Positions 23,245 to 33,239 of a stretch of 64,000 bases of DNA are shown piece after piece. Below the pieces are notes generated by a model that was given only the letters and a program-made list of their open reading frames with translations, did no database searches and was not told the origin of the DNA. Numbering within the stretch: the first letter of the stretch is position 1; each line of letters opens with the position of its first letter. The stretch is from contig JAQBQE010000001.1 of the NCBI GenBank assembly GCA_028287135.1, positions 1 through 64,000 on the forward strand. The letters are read 5' to 3'. The translations under genes were made by a program, and so were the position numbers. The stretch comes from Myxococcales bacterium. Lineage in GTDB: Bacteria > Myxococcota_A > Polyangia > Haliangiales > Haliangiaceae.

Positions 23245-24513
23245 ATGGCTGATCTGGTCGTACCCCAGCTAGGCGAATCGATCTCGGAAGCGGTCGTTGC
23301 GCGCTGGCTCAAACAGGTCGGTGAGACCGTGGCTGCTGACGAGCCGATCGCAGAGCTCGAGACGGACAAGATCACGGTCCAGCTGCCGTCGCCCGTGGCC
23401 GGTGTGCTCACCGAGCAGCGCGCGAAGGTCGGCGCGACCGTCAAGGTCGGCGAGGTGATCGGTGGTGTCGACGCGAGCGCTGTCGCCAAGGCAGCACCGG
23501 CCGCCGCGAAGCCTGCCGAGGCAAAGCCCGCCGAGGCGAAGCCCGCCGAGCCCAAGCCGGCCGTCGGGAAGGCGATCGCTCCGCCGAACCAACCGACCGG
23601 GCGCCAACCGGCCGTGGGGGCAGGGATGGCAGCGGCCGCCGTGCCGGCGCGCGGCGGTAATGGCCAGTCGCTCGACAAGGATGCGCTGCTCAAGCTGACG
23701 CCGTCCCAGCGTGCGCAGGCCCGCGAGGTCGGCTCGATCCCGAAGGCGGCCCCGACGGGCGCGCCCGCCGCAGCGAGCGGACCGAACGACGAAGCGCGGC
23801 TCCAGCGCGTCGATCCGCGCGACGAGGTCGTGCCGATGTCTCCGCTGCGCAAGCGCGTCGCCGAGCGCCTCGTCCAGGCACAGCACGAGAGCGCCTCGCT
23901 GACGACCTTCAACGAGGTCGACATGACGGCGGTCATGGAGCTTCGCAGCAAGTACAAGGACAGCTTCGAGAAGACCCACGGCGTGAAGCTCGGCTTCATG
24001 TCGTTCTTCGCGAAGGCGTGTGTCTACGCGTGCAAGCTGTACCCCGGGATCAACGCCGAGGTGATCGGCGGCAGCATCGTCTACAAGAAGCACTACGACT
24101 TCGGGATCGCGGTCTCGACGCCGAAGGGCCTGGTCGTCCCGGTGCTTCGCGATGTCGACGCGCTGTCGTTCGCCGGCATCGAGAAGGGCATCCTCGACCT
24201 GGCCGAGCGTGCGAAGACCGGCAAGCTCGGCCTCGAGGATCTGAGCAACGGTACGTTCAGCATCACGAACGGTGGGATCTACGGGTCGATGATGTCGACG
24301 CCGCTGCTCAACTACCCGCAGACGGGCATCCTCGGGATGCACAACATCGTCAAGCGCGCGGTCGTGATCGCTGACGAGATCAAGATCCGTCCGATGATGT
24401 ACCTCGCCCTGTCGTACGACCACCGCGTCGTCGACGGCAAGGAAGCCGTCTCGTTCCTCGTTGCGGTCAAGGATCGCCTCGAGGCGCCCGACCGCATGCT
24501 GATCGAAGTCTGA
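23245..24513 (+). CDS. sucB: 2-oxoglutarate dehydrogenase E2 (dihydrolipoyllysine succinyltransferase)
   Basis: Lipoyl [11 protein letters not shown]; catalytic [20 protein letters not shown]; follows sucA. Confidence 0.96.
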   Translation: MADLVVPQLGESISEAVVARWLKQVGETVAADEPIAELETDKITVQLPSPVAGVLTEQRAKVGATVKVGEVIGGVDASAVAKAAPAAAKPAEAKPAEAKPAEPKPAVGKAIAPPNQPTGRQPAVGAGMAAAAVPARGGNGQSLDKDALLKLTPSQRAQAREVGSIPKAAPTGAPAAASGPNDEARLQRVDPRDEVVPMSPLRKRVAERLVQAQHESASLTTFNEVDMTAVMELRSKYKDSFEKTHGVKLGFMSFFAKACVYACKLYPGINAEVIGGSIVYKKHYDFGIAVSTPKGLVVPVLRDVDALSFAGIEKGILDLAERAKTGKLGLEDLSNGTFSITNGGIYGSMMSTPLLNYPQTGILGMHNIVKRAVVIADEIKIRPMMYLALSYDHRVVDGKEAVSFLVAVKDRLEAPDRMLIEV

Positions 24514-24514
24514 G

Positions 24515-25873
24515 TCAGCGCACCGGGCGAACGACGATCGCGGACCCGGCGAAGGGATCCGTGGGCGCGGGCAGGGAGGCATCGCCGACGGCCAGCGTGG
24601 CCGTGTGCGCGACGCCCGCGACAAACCCGCCGGCGACCTCGGCGAGCGCTGCGACCTCCTCGCGGCCGGGGCCACTGACCTCCCACTGATCGACGATCAC
24701 GCCGTTCGGGTCGAGCGCGGCCAGGAACGCGTCGTCCCCACCGGCGGCCGTGATCGTCCGATCTCCCAGGCGCATGGAGCCCGAATAGAACCCGGCGACG
24801 ACGATCCGATCGCCCGCAGCGGTGATCGCGCGCAGGCCATCGAACTCGGGACCGCCGAGGAGGATCGCGTGACTCGCGGTGCCGTCCTTGGTCCACCAGG
24901 CGACCAGGCCATCCGCGAGACCCTGCGCGACGAGATCTGCGCCACCGACATGGACCACGTCGCGCGCGCTGGCCGCGACCACGACCCGCCCGGCGCCATC
25001 GATCGCGACGCCCGCGACGGTGTCCGCCAGCTTGCCGCCGAACGTCGCCGCCCACACGCGGCCGCCGCTGGGATCGAGCGACGCGACGAACACGTCGCCG
25101 TACGGGGACTTCTCGTCGAACGCCGGCAGTGGTTGCCCGAGGAGATCGGCACCCGCGCCGAACGTGCCGGCGATCGCGATCTGAGGGCCGCGCACGGCGA
25201 CCCCCTGCACGGCATCAGCGCCGCCGCCACCGAGGCGCACCAGCCACGCGACCGTGCCGGTCTTGGTCAGCTTGGCCACGAAGCCATCGGACCGGCCACC
25301 ACTCGCGACGACGCGGTCCGCCGCGCGCAGTGATCCGCTGAACGAGCCCGCGACCAGCACGCCCTCGGAGGATGCGGCCATCGCACTGACGACGACCCAT
25401 TCGCTGGCGTCGAGGGCGACGCGCCACGCGCGCCGGCCGTGCGTGGCATCGAGCGCAACGATCGCCGCGCCGGGCTCGCCGCCGACGCTCGCGGGCTGGG
25501 GCGGGTGTTCGTCGTCGCCGACGCGGCCGGTTCCCGACAACGCGGCGAACACGAGGTCACCCGCCGCGGCGAGCGGGCCGCCTTCACCGGTGAGCGTCCG
25601 ATCCCACAGAGAGGTCGCACCGCGCCGCGCCTCGATCGTGGTCCACGGGATCGGCGCGGTGATGCCGAGGTCGGCGTTCACCGGCTTGACGAGCGTCACC
25701 GCCGCGTAGGTGCGCGTGCCATCGCTGGCAACACCCCGCACGGATCCACCACCGCGACCCGTCGCGGCGGTGAGGGGCTCGGCCGCAGACACACGAGGTG
25801 TGCGCGGACCTGGACAGCCCAGGGAGAGACTACAAACGGAAGCGATCGCAGCGAGCGACGCGCGCCCGCTCAT
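24515..25873 (-). CDS. lipoprotein with beta-propeller-like repeats
   Basis: Lipobox CSLSLGCPG; recurrent 'GDRVVASGGRSDGFVAKLTKTGTVAWLVRLGGGGADAVQGVAV'-type repeats. Confidence 0.65.
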   Translation of the reverse strand: MSGRASLAAIASVCSLSLGCPGPRTPRVSAAEPLTAATGRGGGSVRGVASDGTRTYAAVTLVKPVNADLGITAPIPWTTIEARRGATSLWDRTLTGEGGPLAAAGDLVFAALSGTGRVGDDEHPPQPASVGGEPGAAIVALDATHGRRAWRVALDASEWVVVSAMAASSEGVLVAGSFSGSLRAADRVVASGGRSDGFVAKLTKTGTVAWLVRLGGGGADAVQGVAVRGPQIAIAGTFGAGADLLGQPLPAFDEKSPYGDVFVASLDPSGGRVWAATFGGKLADTVAGVAIDGAGRVVVAASARDVVHVGGADLVAQGLADGLVAWWTKDGTASHAILLGGPEFDGLRAITAAGDRIVVAGFYSGSMRLGDRTITAAGGDDAFLAALDPNGVIVDQWEVSGPGREEVAALAEVAGGFVAGVAHTATLAVGDASLPAPTDPFAGSAIVVRPVR

Positions 25874-25881
25874 CGTTCGAT

Positions 25882-26118
25882 CTAGAACTTCTCGCCGCGA
25901 GCACGGAGCTCGGCGAGCACCGTCGGCAGACCGAGCTTGTCGATCCGACGCATTCCGCGCGCGGACACCCGAAGGTTGATCCAGCGCTTCTCGTCCTCGA
26001 GCCAGAACCTCTTGTTCATGAGGTTGACCTCGAAGCGCCGCTTGGTGTGGCGGTTCGAGTGGCTGACGTTACAGCCGACGAGCGGCTTCTTCCCGGTGAC
26101 CTGACATACGCGCGACAT
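25882..26118 (-). CDS. rpmB: 50S ribosomal protein L28
   Basis: [33 protein letters not shown]; start at 26118, downstream of the track's upstream M. Confidence 0.95.
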   Translation of the reverse strand: MSRVCQVTGKKPLVGCNVSHSNRHTKRRFEVNLMNKRFWLEDEKRWINLRVSARGMRRIDKLGLPTVLAELRARGEKF

Positions 26119-26131
26119 GGGGCACGTCTCC

Positions 26132-26305
26132 TTAGATCTTCGACTCTTTGAATTCGACGTGCTTACGGACAACGGGGTCGTACTTCTTCAGTACGAGCTT
26201 GTCCGGCGTGCGCTTGCGGTTCTTCGACGTCGTGTAGAAGAAGCCGGTATCGGCGGTCGACACGAGCCGAATGAGCTCGCGTCCTGATTTAGACTTCTTG
26301 GCCAT
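26132..26305 (-). CDS. rpmG: 50S ribosomal protein L33 (absent from supplied ORF track)
   Basis: Manual translation [57 protein letters not shown], 57 aa. Confidence 0.95.
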   Translation of the reverse strand: MAKKSKSGRELIRLVSTADTGFFYTTSKNRKRTPDKLVLKKYDPVVRKHVEFKESKI

Positions 26306-26425
26306 GGCAGTACTCCGGGGACGGACTTATGGCATGCCCCGCGCGAGCTTGGCAAGCCCCTTGGGCACGCGCAACGGCAGTTCCCGGGCAAACCTCCTCG
26401 GCGAGGTTCGCAGAACCGTAAGTCC

Positions 26426-28273
26426 TCACGTCTTCACGGGTTCCTCGGGGGCCGCGGGCGGAGTTTCTCCGCTCGAGAGCACCGTCTTGATCTGCTGACC
26501 GGCCAGGTCGGCGATCGCCACCCCGGGCAAGGTGGTGGTCTTGCGCTTGGCGCGGCGCTGCTCGATCGCCATCGCGACGATGGTCATGTCATCGCCCTGG
26601 GTCTGATCGGCGGCGTGGCTATCGAGGTCGGCAAGGATCGCCTTCACGACCTCCTCGGAGCTGCCGCGCGCGGTCCGGATGCGGCGCGAGAGCCGGGACA
26701 GGCCGTACTCGTTGCCCTTGCCGTCACGCGCTTCGAGGATGCCGTCCGACACCATGATCAACATGTCGCCGGGAAGCAGCTGCACGCGCGCTTCGCCCGC
26801 CTCGAGCTCGGGCGTGACGCCGAGCGGTGGCGTGTGGGCGCGCTCGGCCTGGAGAGGGAACACGCGGTCGCCGCGGCGGAGCAGGGGCACGCAGTGGCCG
26901 GCGTTGGTGAATACCAGCGTGCGGCTGTCGAGATCGTAGATGCAGTAGACGAGGGTCGCGAACATGCCGTCGTCGCCGAGGCCGACGATCTCCTGGTTGA
27001 CGCGACGGAGCAGCCGCGCCGGCGTCTTCGCGATCGCCGCACGCGAGCGCAGCTCCGACGTCAGCCGCGCCATGTAGAGCGCTGCGCTGATCGCCTTGCC
27101 GGCGACATCTCCGACCGCCACCCCGAGGTGCGACGGGTCGTGCCAGATGAAGTCGTAGAAGTCGCCACCGATCTGATAGGCGGGCTCGTAGTGGACCGCG
27201 AAGTCGAGCCCGACGATCTGCGGGACGCTCGCCGGCAGCAGGCTGCGCTGGATCTGTCGCGCCATGCGGAGGTCGCGCTCGAGGCGGTCGCGCTTCGCGA
27301 GCTGACCTGCGACCCGCGTCGCGTGCATCGCGAGGCCGACCTGCGTGGCGATCGTCTGGAGCAGATCGACATCCTCCTGGCGGAAGCCGATCGACTTGCT
27401 CTCGACGTAGACCACACCGTAATGAGCCCCGTGATAGATGAGCGGCGCACCCATCCGGTTGCCGACGCTCTCGCCGTCGGAGCCCATGCTGCCTTCGCCG
27501 GCCTCGCCGAGCAGCACGCTGCGGTGGTCACTGATCACGTGCTGGATGATCGTCCCCGGGACGCGCAGGTGCCCCGCCTGGCTCTGCGTCTTCGCCGACT
27601 CGGGCTCGGCTTCCTGGGCATACGGGACCAGGTGCTGGCGATGGCGCTGGCACTGCACGCGGAGCTCGCCCGTGCGCTCGTCCTCGACGAGGACGCCGAC
27701 ATCGTCCGCTTGCGGGAATAGCTCGAGCAGCGCGTCGACGACCTTCTGGAGCAACGCCTCGCCGGTATCTGACGACGCGGTCGCGTGGAGGACCTGGGTC
27801 AAGGCGTCGAGCTTTCGCTCGATCAACCGCACCGCGCGCTGGTCCTGGATGTTGACCATCCCGGAGCTGACGAGCGGCAGTCGGCCCGAGCCGAGCTCCT
27901 CGCGGCTGCGGATCAACGCGGCATCGCCGACGTCGACGATGGTGACGGCGTTGCCTTCCGGGAAGCGCGGGGCGGGCGTCACGTCGCGTGCCTCGACGCG
28001 GATCCGGTTGTTCGCGATCAGGATCTCGTCGTCGTGACGGACCGTCGTCGAGTGCTGGACCCGCACGCCGTTGACGTAGGTGCCGTTGTTCGAGCCGAGA
28101 TCCTCGAGCGTCCAGCCGTCGCCGTCCTTCCACAACCGGGCGTGCTGCCGCGAGACGCGCATGTCGGGGACGAACACCTGGCAGTCGGACCGCCGCCCGA
28201 TCACATACTCGCCCTCGCCGAGCTTGAAGCGCCGCCCAGCGATCGGTCCGGCGAGGAAGACCAGCGAGGGCAC
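26426..28273 (-). CDS. FHA-GAF-PP2C (RsbU/SpoIIE-like) Ser/Thr phosphatase
   Basis: FHA IGRRSDCQVFVPDMRVSRQHARLW...DLGSNNGTYVNG; GAF segment; phosphatase ...GGDFYDFIWHDPSHLGVAVGDVAGKAISAALYMA and QGDDMTIVAMAI. Confidence 0.9.
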   Translation of the reverse strand: MPSLVFLAGPIAGRRFKLGEGEYVIGRRSDCQVFVPDMRVSRQHARLWKDGDGWTLEDLGSNNGTYVNGVRVQHSTTVRHDDEILIANNRIRVEARDVTPAPRFPEGNAVTIVDVGDAALIRSREELGSGRLPLVSSGMVNIQDQRAVRLIERKLDALTQVLHATASSDTGEALLQKVVDALLELFPQADDVGVLVEDERTGELRVQCQRHRQHLVPYAQEAEPESAKTQSQAGHLRVPGTIIQHVISDHRSVLLGEAGEGSMGSDGESVGNRMGAPLIYHGAHYGVVYVESKSIGFRQEDVDLLQTIATQVGLAMHATRVAGQLAKRDRLERDLRMARQIQRSLLPASVPQIVGLDFAVHYEPAYQIGGDFYDFIWHDPSHLGVAVGDVAGKAISAALYMARLTSELRSRAAIAKTPARLLRRVNQEIVGLGDDGMFATLVYCIYDLDSRTLVFTNAGHCVPLLRRGDRVFPLQAERAHTPPLGVTPELEAGEARVQLLPGDMLIMVSDGILEARDGKGNEYGLSRLSRRIRTARGSSEEVVKAILADLDSHAADQTQGDDMTIVAMAIEQRRAKRKTTTLPGVAIADLAGQQIKTVLSSGETPPAAPEEPVKT

Positions 28274-28456
28274 GGTGGCCTTGTAGCACAGGCGACCGCG
28301 CCCAACACGCCGGGATCGCGACGGTTTTTGGTAGGAGTGCGTGAGATCCGCGCCACCGTCGAACACGCGCGATGCGGGATGGGGCGACGCTCTGGCCCAG
28401 TCCCGCGGGGGCTCGTGGCCCTTGACCCGGTGATCCGGGGGCGCTGTACTTCGCCG

Positions 28457-31400
28457 GTGCAGCCGCTCGGTAACTTCATTGGAGGCGCGTTCGTGCCGCC
28501 TTCGGGCAAGGCCCTCGTGTCGCGGAACCCGGCCGCCGATGGCGCCGTGGTGTTCGAGACCGGGTACACGGTCAGCGCGGTCGCGGACGCAGCCGCTGCA
28601 GCGGCGAGCGCGCAGCCCGCGTGGGCCCAGCTGACGCAGGCGCAGCGCGCGAATCACCTCGAGCGGTTCAAGCAGCAGATCGCAGCGCGTGCCGATCAGC
28701 TCGCGGACGCGATCGTGATCGAGACCGGCAAGATCCGCAGCGAGGCCAAGCTCGAGATCCAGACGCTGCTCAATCGCTTCGAGCTGGTGAAGACGGCGAT
28801 GGCGGGCGATCTCAAGCCCGGCCAGGTCGCGCCGGGTGAGCACCTCCGCTACCAGGCGCTCGGCGTCGTCGGTGTGATCGGTCCGTTCAACTATCCGCTG
28901 CACCTGTGTCACGCCCACGTCGTGCCGGCACTGCTCGCGGGCAACACCGTCGTGATCAAGCCGAGCGACATCACGCCGCTGTGCGGTCAACGCTACGCAG
29001 AGGCCGCGCTCGCCGCTGGCTTGCCGCCCGGCGTGCTGAACGTCGTCGTCGGCGGAGGCGAGGTCGGTGCGGCGATGGTCGAGTCACCGCTGCTGCGCGG
29101 GCTGTGCTTCACGGGAAGCTGGACCGTGGGCCGGCGGATCCTCGAGGGCTCGCTCGACCGTCCCGAGCTGCTGGTCGCGCTCGAGATGGGCGGCAAGAAT
29201 GTCTGCGTCGTTCTCGACGATGCAGCGATGCGGCAAGCCGTGCACGAGGTCGCCGTGGGAGCGTATCTGTCGGCCGGGCAGCGCTGTACCGGCACCGAGC
29301 GCGTGCTCGTGCATCGCAAGATCGCGGACCGGTTCATCGCCGGTCTCGCCAAGGTCGCGCGCGAGCTGAGGTTCGGGAATCCCGAGGATCCGAGCGTGTT
29401 CGCAGGTCCGCTCGCCACGTACGGTGCGCTGACCAAGCTCGAGGCGGCGATCGAGACCGGGAAGAAGGGTGGCGCCGAGCCGATCGTCCCCGGTCAGCGG
29501 ATCGCGGGCGGGTACTACCGCACCGCGTCGTTGCACCGGCTCCCCGATGGAGCTCACCACGTCGCGGGCTACACCGACCTCGAGGTGTTCGGTCCCGATC
29601 TGTGCATCGAGGTGATCGATTCCGACGAGGAGGCGATGGCGGTGCTCGAGGCGAGCCCGTACGGGTTCGCGAACTCGGTGTTCACGGGCTCGAAGGCGCG
29701 GTTCGAGCAGTTCTTCGCGCGGACCCGCTCGGGGATCCTGAATCGCAACCGCTCGACCAACCTCGCGAGCCCCAAGCTGCCGTTCGGCGGCGTCGGCAAG
29801 AGCGGCAATCACCGTCCCGCCGGTGCGTGGGCACATCGCAACGTCATCGTTCCGGTCGCCGTCCTCGAGAATCCGATCGGTCCCGTCACCGCACATCCGC
29901 ACCTCGCGGCCCTGCTTCCCCCGTTCGATCTCGAGCGGCTCGAGCAGCAGCACACGCAGGAGGAGACCGCGGAGGCGGTCCGCACGCTGATCGATCTGCC
30001 GCGCCCGATGCACATCCATCGCCCGCTCGGCGGGCGGCTGCCCGAGAGCGAAGGGTTGCTCGCCCGGCTCTACGCCGGCGATCGCGTGCCGCGCGAGAAG
30101 AAGCCGCCGGTGTTCGATCACCTGCGGTCGGCGGGCCCGTGGATGGTCTCGATCGACGCCGAGCCGATGGCGGTGATCGACGGCATGAGCCAGACCGCGA
30201 CGGTGGTCGGCGGGTTTGCCGAGGATCCGGTCGTCCGCGCGTACGTCGAGGGCGAGCTCGGCGACACGCTGGTCGTCAACGAAGACACCGCGATCGGCGA
30301 GACCTGGGCCGCGTCGGAGTACGCGTCGACGCTGCGCCAGCTCGTGCCCGGTCTGCCGCACGTCACGTTCGTGGCGTCGGGTGCCGAGGCCAACGAGAAG
30401 GCGATGGCGCTGTGCAAGATCAACTGCCCCCGCAAGGATGCGACGAAGGTGTTCGCGTTCGAGGGCAGCTTCCATGGCCGCACGCTGCTCGCTCTCCACG
30501 CGACGCACTCGCCGAGCAAGCGCGCACCGTTCGAGATCAAGGGCTACGAGACCGAGTTCGCACCGTTCCCGGTCTGGAACGAGCCCGGCGAGGAGCCGAC
30601 GGCCCCGAGCGGGTTCTACGCCGCGGCAGCGACCGGCGGGATCGACGAGCTGCGCGAGCGGTTCGGCGATGCGAAGGATGATGCACTGCTCGCAGCCGAG
30701 GTCGCGTCGCTCGCGGCGGTGCACGACGCGCTGAAGACGGGCGCGTACACCTGCGTGATCGTCGAGCCGATGCAGTCCGAGGGTGGCGATCGCTACGCGA
30801 CCGAGCGGTTCTTCCGCGCCTTGCGCCTGCTCACTCGCCACCACCAGACGTTCCTCGTGTTCGACGAGGTCCAGGTCGGCTTCGGTCTCGGTGGACCGTT
30901 CGCGTGGCACTCGAAGTTCCGGCTACTCAACTCGCGCGGTCAGCCCGACTATCCCGATGCCGTGACGTTCGCGAAGCGCGCGCAGGTCGGCGTCGTGATG
31001 TCGCGGTTCTCGGATCCCGAGCCGGCGAGTGCGCACAACGCATCGCTCGTGCGCGGCCGGATCCACGCGGACATGGTGTCGACGAGCCACAACGCCGAGC
31101 GCCTCGAGAAGCTCGTGGAGCCGCGGCTCCAGCAGATCGCCCGCGCGTATCCGCACCTGGTCGGTGCACCGCGCGCGACCGGCTATGCGTTCGCGTTCGA
31201 TCTCCCGACCCCGGCGATGCTCGATGCATTCCTCGGCCAGCGGTTCTGGCGCGGTGCCGTCGTGTTCGGTGCGGGCACGCGGACCGCACGCTACCGGCTG
31301 TCCGACAGCTTCCTCGCGCGCGAGATCGACATGCTGTTCGAGACGATCCGTCGCTCTCTATCGTGGCTCGATGCGCACGACGGCAAGAAGCCGCCGGAGT

Positions 31401-33136
31401 GGGAGGATGTGTCGCCTCCGGGGACCCATGCGCCCGCGGTGATGCCCGACGTCGAGTACCGGATCGTCCCGCACAGCGAGGCGATGACGCACCTGCCGGC
31501 GATCCTCGATATCGAGTACCAGGTCTACGAGCCCGCGCGACGCACCCCGCCGGCGGAGATCCGCGCAGCGATCGAGGATGCGGAAGGCTTGCTGATCGTC
31601 GGCGAGGCCCCGGGGCCGGGCGGCGGAGCGAAGCAGCTCGTCGCGTTCGCGATCGGCGCGCCGCTCGAGCAGAGCCACGACGTCGAAGGTCCCGACGATG
31701 ATCCGATGCTCGGTAAGCAGAACACGATGTACTCGCTGTCGATCACCGTGGCGCCGAGCTATCAGAGCTCGGGGGTCGGCAGGAAGCTCAAGGAGCTTCA
31801 GCTTCGCGACGCGTACGCGCGCAAGAAGTCCGATGGCACGCCGCGCTATCGCTACGTCACCGGTCGCAACCGCGTCGGTCGCACCGCACAGATGACGCAC
31901 CTCAACCGCGTGTTCGGTGCGCACGTGGTCTCCATCCTCACCGGCCAGTACGAGGATCCCGAGGGGCAGGCGATCTACTACCGGATCCCGCTCGGCACGA
32001 TCACCCCCGATCCGGTGGTCAAGGCCGAGGTCCTGCGCCGCCGCGAGGCCGCAGCGCACGAGGACGACGAGGTCACGTTCGACCTCGCGTCGGGCATGAC
32101 CAAGCCGTTTGCGAACGGTCCGGCGTCGCTGCGTGCGCTCGAGGATCGTGGGCTGCTCTATGGCCCCGCGGTCAACAAGCTGACGCTGATGAACTACACG
32201 ACGCCCGCGACCGTGCGTGCGCTCGAGTGGTTGAGCGCGCTGGTCCCCGAGCTGCCGCACCTCTACCTGACCTCGTCGCGTGACGAGTCGATCGACAAGG
32301 CCCTGCGCCTCATCCGCGTCACCCGCAAGACGGGGCAGGTCGCGATCGGGCTCGCCGGCGGTTACTACGGTCACACCGCAGCCACGTGCCGCTCGCTCTC
32401 GGACCCGGACGTCCATCAGGGCGGTCCCGGTCACTTCGCGTGGCCACGCGTGCCGCATCCGGCGGTGGCCGGAACCGAGGCGACGATCGCGTCGCTGCGC
32501 GCGGCGGTCGAGGCCGCGGGTGGTCCGGGCAACGTGCTCGGCTTCGTCTACGAGCTCGTCCAGGAGCGCACCGGCCACGTGCTGCCGGCCGACTTCATCA
32601 CCGCGCTCGCGACGCTGCGCAAGGAGCTCGACCTTCCGCTGATCGCGGTCGAGACCACGACCCACACGTATCGCAGTGGCCGGGGCGCGTTCCTGTCGAC
32701 GGCGGCCGGCATCACGCCCGATGTCCTCGCGTGGTGGGGCGGCGGCCAGACCGGCTATCTGCACACCTCGTCGAGGTGGTACGTCGGATCGCCGCTGACC
32801 CTGGTCTCGACCTGGGATGGCGACGAGCTCTCGCTGGTCCGCCAGCACCATCAGCTGCGCGCCGCCCGTCACCTCGACATCGGCGGTGCCTCGGCGGCCC
32901 TCGATCACGCGCTGTCCGCCCTCGGCACGGGCGGCCTGACCGACATCCGGGCTGCCGGCCTCGGCGCCTACCGCGTGATCTCCGCCGGCCAGCGTGCCGC
33001 GGCGATCGCCGACCTGCTCGCGGACCGCGGCATCCTCGTCCGCCGGTTCCCGGGCGGCCGGCTCGGCCTGATCCCCGCCCTCGATCAGATCGAGGCGGCA
33101 GCGTCCGCCCTCGGCACCGCCCTGCGGGAGGTCTAA
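28457..33136 (+). CDS. Four-domain fusion: aldehyde dehydrogenase / class-III (Lys-6-aminotransferase-like) aminotransferase / GNAT / degenerate class-III aminotransferase
   Basis: ALDH: FNYPLHLCHAHVVPALLAGNTVVIKPSD, LEMGGKN, AGQRCTGTER. AT1: VFDEVQVGFG and DAVTFAKRAQVGVV. GNAT: VAPSYQSSGVGRKLKE. AT2: GGYYGHT, GITPDVLAWWGGGQTGYL. No stop across the whole span; start taken at GTG 28457. Confidence 0.88.
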   Translation: MQPLGNFIGGAFVPPSGKALVSRNPAADGAVVFETGYTVSAVADAAAAAASAQPAWAQLTQAQRANHLERFKQQIAARADQLADAIVIETGKIRSEAKLEIQTLLNRFELVKTAMAGDLKPGQVAPGEHLRYQALGVVGVIGPFNYPLHLCHAHVVPALLAGNTVVIKPSDITPLCGQRYAEAALAAGLPPGVLNVVVGGGEVGAAMVESPLLRGLCFTGSWTVGRRILEGSLDRPELLVALEMGGKNVCVVLDDAAMRQAVHEVAVGAYLSAGQRCTGTERVLVHRKIADRFIAGLAKVARELRFGNPEDPSVFAGPLATYGALTKLEAAIETGKKGGAEPIVPGQRIAGGYYRTASLHRLPDGAHHVAGYTDLEVFGPDLCIEVIDSDEEAMAVLEASPYGFANSVFTGSKARFEQFFARTRSGILNRNRSTNLASPKLPFGGVGKSGNHRPAGAWAHRNVIVPVAVLENPIGPVTAHPHLAALLPPFDLERLEQQHTQEETAEAVRTLIDLPRPMHIHRPLGGRLPESEGLLARLYAGDRVPREKKPPVFDHLRSAGPWMVSIDAEPMAVIDGMSQTATVVGGFAEDPVVRAYVEGELGDTLVVNEDTAIGETWAASEYASTLRQLVPGLPHVTFVASGAEANEKAMALCKINCPRKDATKVFAFEGSFHGRTLLALHATHSPSKRAPFEIKGYETEFAPFPVWNEPGEEPTAPSGFYAAAATGGIDELRERFGDAKDDALLAAEVASLAAVHDALKTGAYTCVIVEPMQSEGGDRYATERFFRALRLLTRHHQTFLVFDEVQVGFGLGGPFAWHSKFRLLNSRGQPDYPDAVTFAKRAQVGVVMSRFSDPEPASAHNASLVRGRIHADMVSTSHNAERLEKLVEPRLQQIARAYPHLVGAPRATGYAFAFDLPTPAMLDAFLGQRFWRGAVVFGAGTRTARYRLSDSFLAREIDMLFETIRRSLSWLDAHDGKKPPEWEDVSPPGTHAPAVMPDVEYRIVPHSEAMTHLPAILDIEYQVYEPARRTPPAEIRAAIEDAEGLLIVGEAPGPGGGAKQLVAFAIGAPLEQSHDVEGPDDDPMLGKQNTMYSLSITVAPSYQSSGVGRKLKELQLRDAYARKKSDGTPRYRYVTGRNRVGRTAQMTHLNRVFGAHVVSILTGQYEDPEGQAIYYRIPLGTITPDPVVKAEVLRRREAAAHEDDEVTFDLASGMTKPFANGPASLRALEDRGLLYGPAVNKLTLMNYTTPATVRALEWLSALVPELPHLYLTSSRDESIDKALRLIRVTRKTGQVAIGLAGGYYGHTAATCRSLSDPDVHQGGPGHFAWPRVPHPAVAGTEATIASLRAAVEAAGGPGNVLGFVYELVQERTGHVLPADFITALATLRKELDLPLIAVETTTHTYRSGRGAFLSTAAGITPDVLAWWGGGQTGYLHTSSRWYVGSPLTLVSTWDGDELSLVRQHHQLRAARHLDIGGASAALDHALSALGTGGLTDIRAAGLGAYRVISAGQRAAAIADLLADRGILVRRFPGGRLGLIPALDQIEAAASALGTALREV

Positions 33137-33147
33137 TGCGCTCGGAA

Positions 33148-33228
33148 GGGACGCTTTCCACGATCTCAACTCTCGGCGCGGAACTGCCTGAGATCACACT
33201 GGGCACCGGGGACGGTCTCCACTTTCTC
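33148..33228. repeat. Solo 81-bp copy of the RAYT-flanking repeat (copy A)
   Basis: GGGACGCTTTCCACGATCTCAACTCTCG...GGGGACGGTCTCCACTTTCTC, same ends as copies at 37423 and 38489. Confidence 0.9.
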
Positions 33229-33239
33229 GAAGGTATCCG

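Noticed and set aside
27785-28456. Upstream 224 codons of the 1,783-aa ORF preceding the ALDH domain
   Set aside because: Antisense to the FHA domain of the divergent phosphatase and lacks ALDH similarity; start placed at GTG 28457.
29084-33169. Long minus-strand ORFs (608 and 603 codons) opposite the fusion gene
   Set aside because: No family motifs, RxxDR-rich shadow composition; the plus strand carries intact ALDH/AT/GNAT motifs.
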